From JAZDFC01 sp043808235 (GTDB taxonomy: Bacteria; Bacteroidota; Ignavibacteria; Ignavibacteriales; Melioribacteraceae), in the NCBI GenBank assembly GCA_043808235.1, contig JAZDFC010000105.1, positions 248,001 through 312,000 on the forward strand: DNA of 64,000 nucleotides. The letters run 5' to 3'. A model generated the notes under the pieces. That model made no database searches. It saw only the letters and a program-made list of their open reading frames with translations, and was not told the origin of the DNA. Position 1 is the stretch's first letter. Every line of letters begins with the position of its first letter. Shown piece by piece: positions 61,596 to 64,000 of the stretch. A program made the position numbers and the translations under genes.

Positions 61596-62166
61596 TTCTA
61601 TTATGCCTCCTCCGGGCTGGAGGATTCCGGTAATTTTACTTGGGGGGATTGTGATTGGTCTTCTTCTTCAAATACTATATATATCTAATGCGGTATCATA
61701 TTTATCCGACGATCCTAAAGCATGTGTGAATTGCCACATCATGTCGCCGCAGTTTGCAACATGGGAAAGAGGAAGCCACGGAAAGGTAACAACGTGCAAC
61801 GACTGTCACGTTCCGCAGGATAATTTTTTCAGAAAATACTATTTCAAAGCCTCGGATGGATTGAGGCACGCCACGATGTTTACTTTAAGGTTGGAGCCCC
61901 AGGTAATTAGAATTAAAGAAGCTGGGAAGAACGCGGTTCAAGAAAATTGTATTCGCTGCCACTCGAATAATATTCATCCGGTATCGCTGAGAGCGATTAG
62001 TTCAAAAGCAATTATTGATGAAGGCGACAGGTATTGCTGGGATTGCCATCGCGAAACTCCGCACGGAAGGGTAAATAGTCTTTCGTCTACACCCTATGCG
62101 CGCGTTCCAAAATTATCTCCGGTAATTCCGGAATGGATGAGTACCATTATTGATACAAGAAAATAA
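61579..62166 (+). CDS. nrfH: Cytochrome c nitrite reductase small subunit NrfH
   Basis: 195 residues. One N-terminal membrane anchor (IPVILLGGIVIGLLLQIL) is followed by four CxxCH heme motifs: CVNCH, CNDCH, CIRCH and CWDCH, the NapC/NirT/NrfH count for NrfH. The text YISNAVSYLSDDPKACVNCH and MSPQFATWERGSHGKVTTCN is typical. It oxidises menaquinol and passes electrons to NrfA. The start overlaps the NapH-like gene and NrfA follows 29 bases later. Confidence 0.95.
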   Translation: MKKVINSIMPPPGWRIPVILLGGIVIGLLLQILYISNAVSYLSDDPKACVNCHIMSPQFATWERGSHGKVTTCNDCHVPQDNFFRKYYFKASDGLRHATMFTLRLEPQVIRIKEAGKNAVQENCIRCHSNNIHPVSLRAISSKAIIDEGDRYCWDCHRETPHGRVNSLSSTPYARVPKLSPVIPEWMSTIIDTRK

Positions 62167-62195
62167 CTAAAGTGATTTTTTAAAAGGATAGCATC

Positions 62196-63686
62196 ATGGA
62201 AGAAACAAAAAAAAGAAAACCGTTGGTAAATTGGGTTTTATTTATTGCTACTATTATAATAGTATTTCTTATCGGCCTTTTTGCTTCATCAATAATTGAA
62301 AGAAGAAGTGAGGCCAATTATGCGCTGCAAATGGTAAAGCCAATTGCGGAATGGGAACCCCGTAACGAAATCTGGGGGGAAAATTTTCCTCGAGAATACG
62401 AAACATATAGACAAACGCTTGAAACAGATTTCGCAAGTAAACATGGCGGCTCAAAGACAATTGACTATCTCGAAAAATACCCGGAGCTCGTAGTAATGTG
62501 GGCTGGATACGCATTCTCCAAAGATTATAACCAGGGAAGAGGACATGCCTATGCCATTACTGATATTCGAAATACGTTACGCACAGGAGGCAATAAAGTA
62601 AGTCCGCAGCCAGCTACATGCTGGTCGTGCAAAAGCACCGATGTTCCGAGATTAATGGCAAAAGACGGCATCGCGAATTTTTATAAGGGAACATGGCGGG
62701 ACAAAGGTCACGAAATTATTAATCCAATCGGCTGCCAGGACTGTCACGACCCGAAAACAATGAATCTTAGAATAACACGCCCGGCATTAATAGAAGCATT
62801 TGAACGACAGGGAAAAAACATTAATGATTTTACCCGCAACGAGATGCGCTCACTTGTTTGCGCGCAATGTCATGTTGAGTATTATTTTGACAAGAAAAAA
62901 ATTGAAGGAGCGCAGTACTTGACTTTCCCGTGGGATAAAGGATTCAGCGCCGACGCTATGGAAGAATACTACGATAATATTGAATTTTCCGATTGGACCC
63001 ACGCACTAAGTAAAGCTCCGATGTTGAAAGCACAGCACCCTGATTATGAATTATTCATGACCGGTATCCACGCGAAACGAGGAGTTTCTTGCGCAGATTG
63101 CCACATGCCGTATAAAAGCGAAGGCGGGGTCAAGTTCACGGATCATCACATTCAAAGCCCCTTGAATAATATTGCAAACTCATGCCAGGTTTGTCATAGA
63201 CAAGAAACCGAAACTCTAATTCAAGATGTATACGACAGACAGGATAGATTGGAAGAACTTCGGAGAATGGCAGAGAAGTCGCTTGCCGCCGCACACATCG
63301 AAGCAAAGATTGCATGGGATAACGGAGCAACCGAACAGCAGATGAAAGAATCTTTAACACTCATTCGTCACGCACAGTGGAGATGGGATTGGGTAGCGGC
63401 AGCCAACGGAATGGGATTCCACGCTCCCGTTGAAGCACTGCGTGTGCTTGGTACCTCGCTACATAAATCAGAAGAAGCTCGAAGAGCAATAACAGCGGTA
63501 TTAATAAAACTTGGAGTTAATTACCCGGTTCAATTGCCGGATATCTCAACAAAAGTAAAAGCACAGAAATATATTAATCTGGAAATGGAATCACTTCGAA
63601 AAGACAAAAACGATTTCCTTAAAACAACTGCAGTTGAATGGGATAAAAAAGCAAAGGAAAGACAGGGAACACTTCAAAAATATTGA
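62196..63686 (+). CDS. nrfA: Ammonia-forming cytochrome c nitrite reductase NrfA
   Basis: 496 residues with AAAAGGA before the ATG. The protein has an N-terminal helix (WVLFIATIIIVFLIGLFASS), the catalytic heme motif CWSCK (heme 1, lysine ligand) and four CxxCH motifs: CQDCH, CAQCH, CADCH and CQVCH. Active-site surroundings (VCAQCHVEYYF with the Tyr, and FTDHHIQSPL with the His) are intact. It reduces nitrite to ammonium with six electrons in the periplasm, the last step of dissimilatory nitrite ammonification, and can also reduce NO and hydroxylamine. Third gene of the operon. Confidence 0.97.
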   Translation: MEETKKRKPLVNWVLFIATIIIVFLIGLFASSIIERRSEANYALQMVKPIAEWEPRNEIWGENFPREYETYRQTLETDFASKHGGSKTIDYLEKYPELVVMWAGYAFSKDYNQGRGHAYAITDIRNTLRTGGNKVSPQPATCWSCKSTDVPRLMAKDGIANFYKGTWRDKGHEIINPIGCQDCHDPKTMNLRITRPALIEAFERQGKNINDFTRNEMRSLVCAQCHVEYYFDKKKIEGAQYLTFPWDKGFSADAMEEYYDNIEFSDWTHALSKAPMLKAQHPDYELFMTGIHAKRGVSCADCHMPYKSEGGVKFTDHHIQSPLNNIANSCQVCHRQETETLIQDVYDRQDRLEELRRMAEKSLAAAHIEAKIAWDNGATEQQMKESLTLIRHAQWRWDWVAAANGMGFHAPVEALRVLGTSLHKSEEARRAITAVLIKLGVNYPVQLPDISTKVKAQKYINLEMESLRKDKNDFLKTTAVEWDKKAKERQGTLQKY

Positions 63687-63848
63687 TGATAAATAACGGT
63701 AAACAAATAACAAAAAATAAATTGTACAGAACAAAGGTGTTCTTATTTTGATGAGCAACAAAAAGGTAGATTTTTTGAAATCAAGCGCCGGACGAAAATT
63801 ATGTCCAAATTTTGTTATTTTAGTTACATCAATTTCAAGGAGAGGATT

Positions 63849-64000
63849 ATGAAAAAAATATTATTGGCAATTTCATTTATGTTGATGTTATTCCAGCAAA
63901 ATATTTTTGCTCAAGAGACATTTAAATTATCCGGGCAGCTTCGCCCGCGACTCGATTTTGATAATAAAGATTTTTCTGGTGATACAAAAGTTTCGACATA
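63849..64000 (+). CDS. Start of a probable outer-membrane porin-like protein (cut by window end)
   Basis: The first 50 codons of an open frame, with AAGGAGAGG well placed before the ATG. A signal peptide (MKKILLAISFMLMLFQQNIF, cut after AQ) leads to FKLSGQLRPRLDFDNKDFSG. The start SGQLRPR.DF resembles the first strand of alginate-export/porin-type beta-barrels that often follow respiratory gene clusters. Only a fragment is visible, so the family is tentative. Confidence 0.6.
   Translation, partial: MKKILLAISFMLMLFQQNIFAQETFKLSGQLRPRLDFDNKDFSGDTKVST

Noticed and set aside
1..64000. tRNA, rRNA, CRISPR arrays, prophage or intact insertion sequences
   Set aside because: None could be recognised on either strand by reading; no transposase, integrase or phage structural gene is present.

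Overview
The window most likely comes from a low-GC member of the Ignavibacteriota (Ignavibacterium/Melioribacter relatives) within the wider Bacteroidota/Chlorobi assemblage. The evidence is the many secreted proteins ending in a type IX secretion (T9SS) C-terminal domain with the YPNPFNP signature, candidate promoters of the Bacteroidota TTG-N18-20-TAnnTTTG kind, and several short interspersed palindromic repeats. The assignment is by character only; no ribosomal RNA or tRNA gene was seen. No complete insertion sequence, prophage, CRISPR array or integron is visible.

Layout. 1-3.6 kb: a secreted CotH-family kinase, a decayed diaminopimelate-decarboxylase-like pseudogene and class II fructose-bisphosphate aldolase. 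3.9-7 kb: an ECF sigma factor, a small membrane protein, a Spy/CnrX-like periplasmic protein, an AraC regulator and a small unknown, resembling a CnrYXH-type metal or envelope stress module. 7.4-13.1 kb: CotH kinase, SMP-30-like protein, HlyD-like adaptor, VTC polyphosphate-polymerase domain protein and DUF4956 membrane protein. 13.2-24.1 kb: a mostly minus-strand accessory stretch (ACT protein, SemiSWEET, lipoprotein, aquaporin, YCF48-like and PD40 secreted proteins, redoxin, TrmB) with REP-like repeats. 24.2-29.2 kb: one 1659-residue secreted CotH/lamin-tail/beta-helix protein. 29.5-34.6 kb: a second ECF sigma factor with an oversized RskA-type anti-sigma factor, PspC proteins and an aromatic amino acid decarboxylase. 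34.8-46.3 kb: cold-shock protein, SPFH-like protein, a giant 1871-residue protein, a DUF433 protein, aspartate aminotransferase and ATP-type PEP carboxykinase. 46.4-51.5 kb: histidine kinase, TGS GTPase, M2/M3-like peptidase and a ruined alpha-L-fucosidase. 52-57.2 kb: rpmH-rnpA-yidC and a patatin-BamA protein. 57.3-64 kb: a methyltransferase, then a nitrite/hydroxylamine module in which an octaheme HAO-like cytochrome and an iron-sulfur protein diverge from NapH-like, NrfH and NrfA, followed by the start of a probable outer-membrane protein.

The most striking object is the giant protein at 36560-42175. Its N-terminal half holds two aminotransferase-like folds, the first apparently degenerate and the second with the PLP lysine. 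Its C-terminal ~1000 residues carry, in the right order, motifs matching phosphoenolpyruvate carboxylase: HPT, GDWDG, PLFED, GSD, RPxxR and LRAI. If correct, this is a fused PEP carboxylase-transaminase that could turn PEP into oxaloacetate and then aspartate, and it lies next to aspartate aminotransferase and PEP carboxykinase, which act on the same metabolites.

Other notable points are palindromic DNA inserted in frame at one fixed site in T9SS sorting domains, the CotH/VTC/DUF4956 cluster, and two multi-lesion pseudogenes whose original reading can still be followed.
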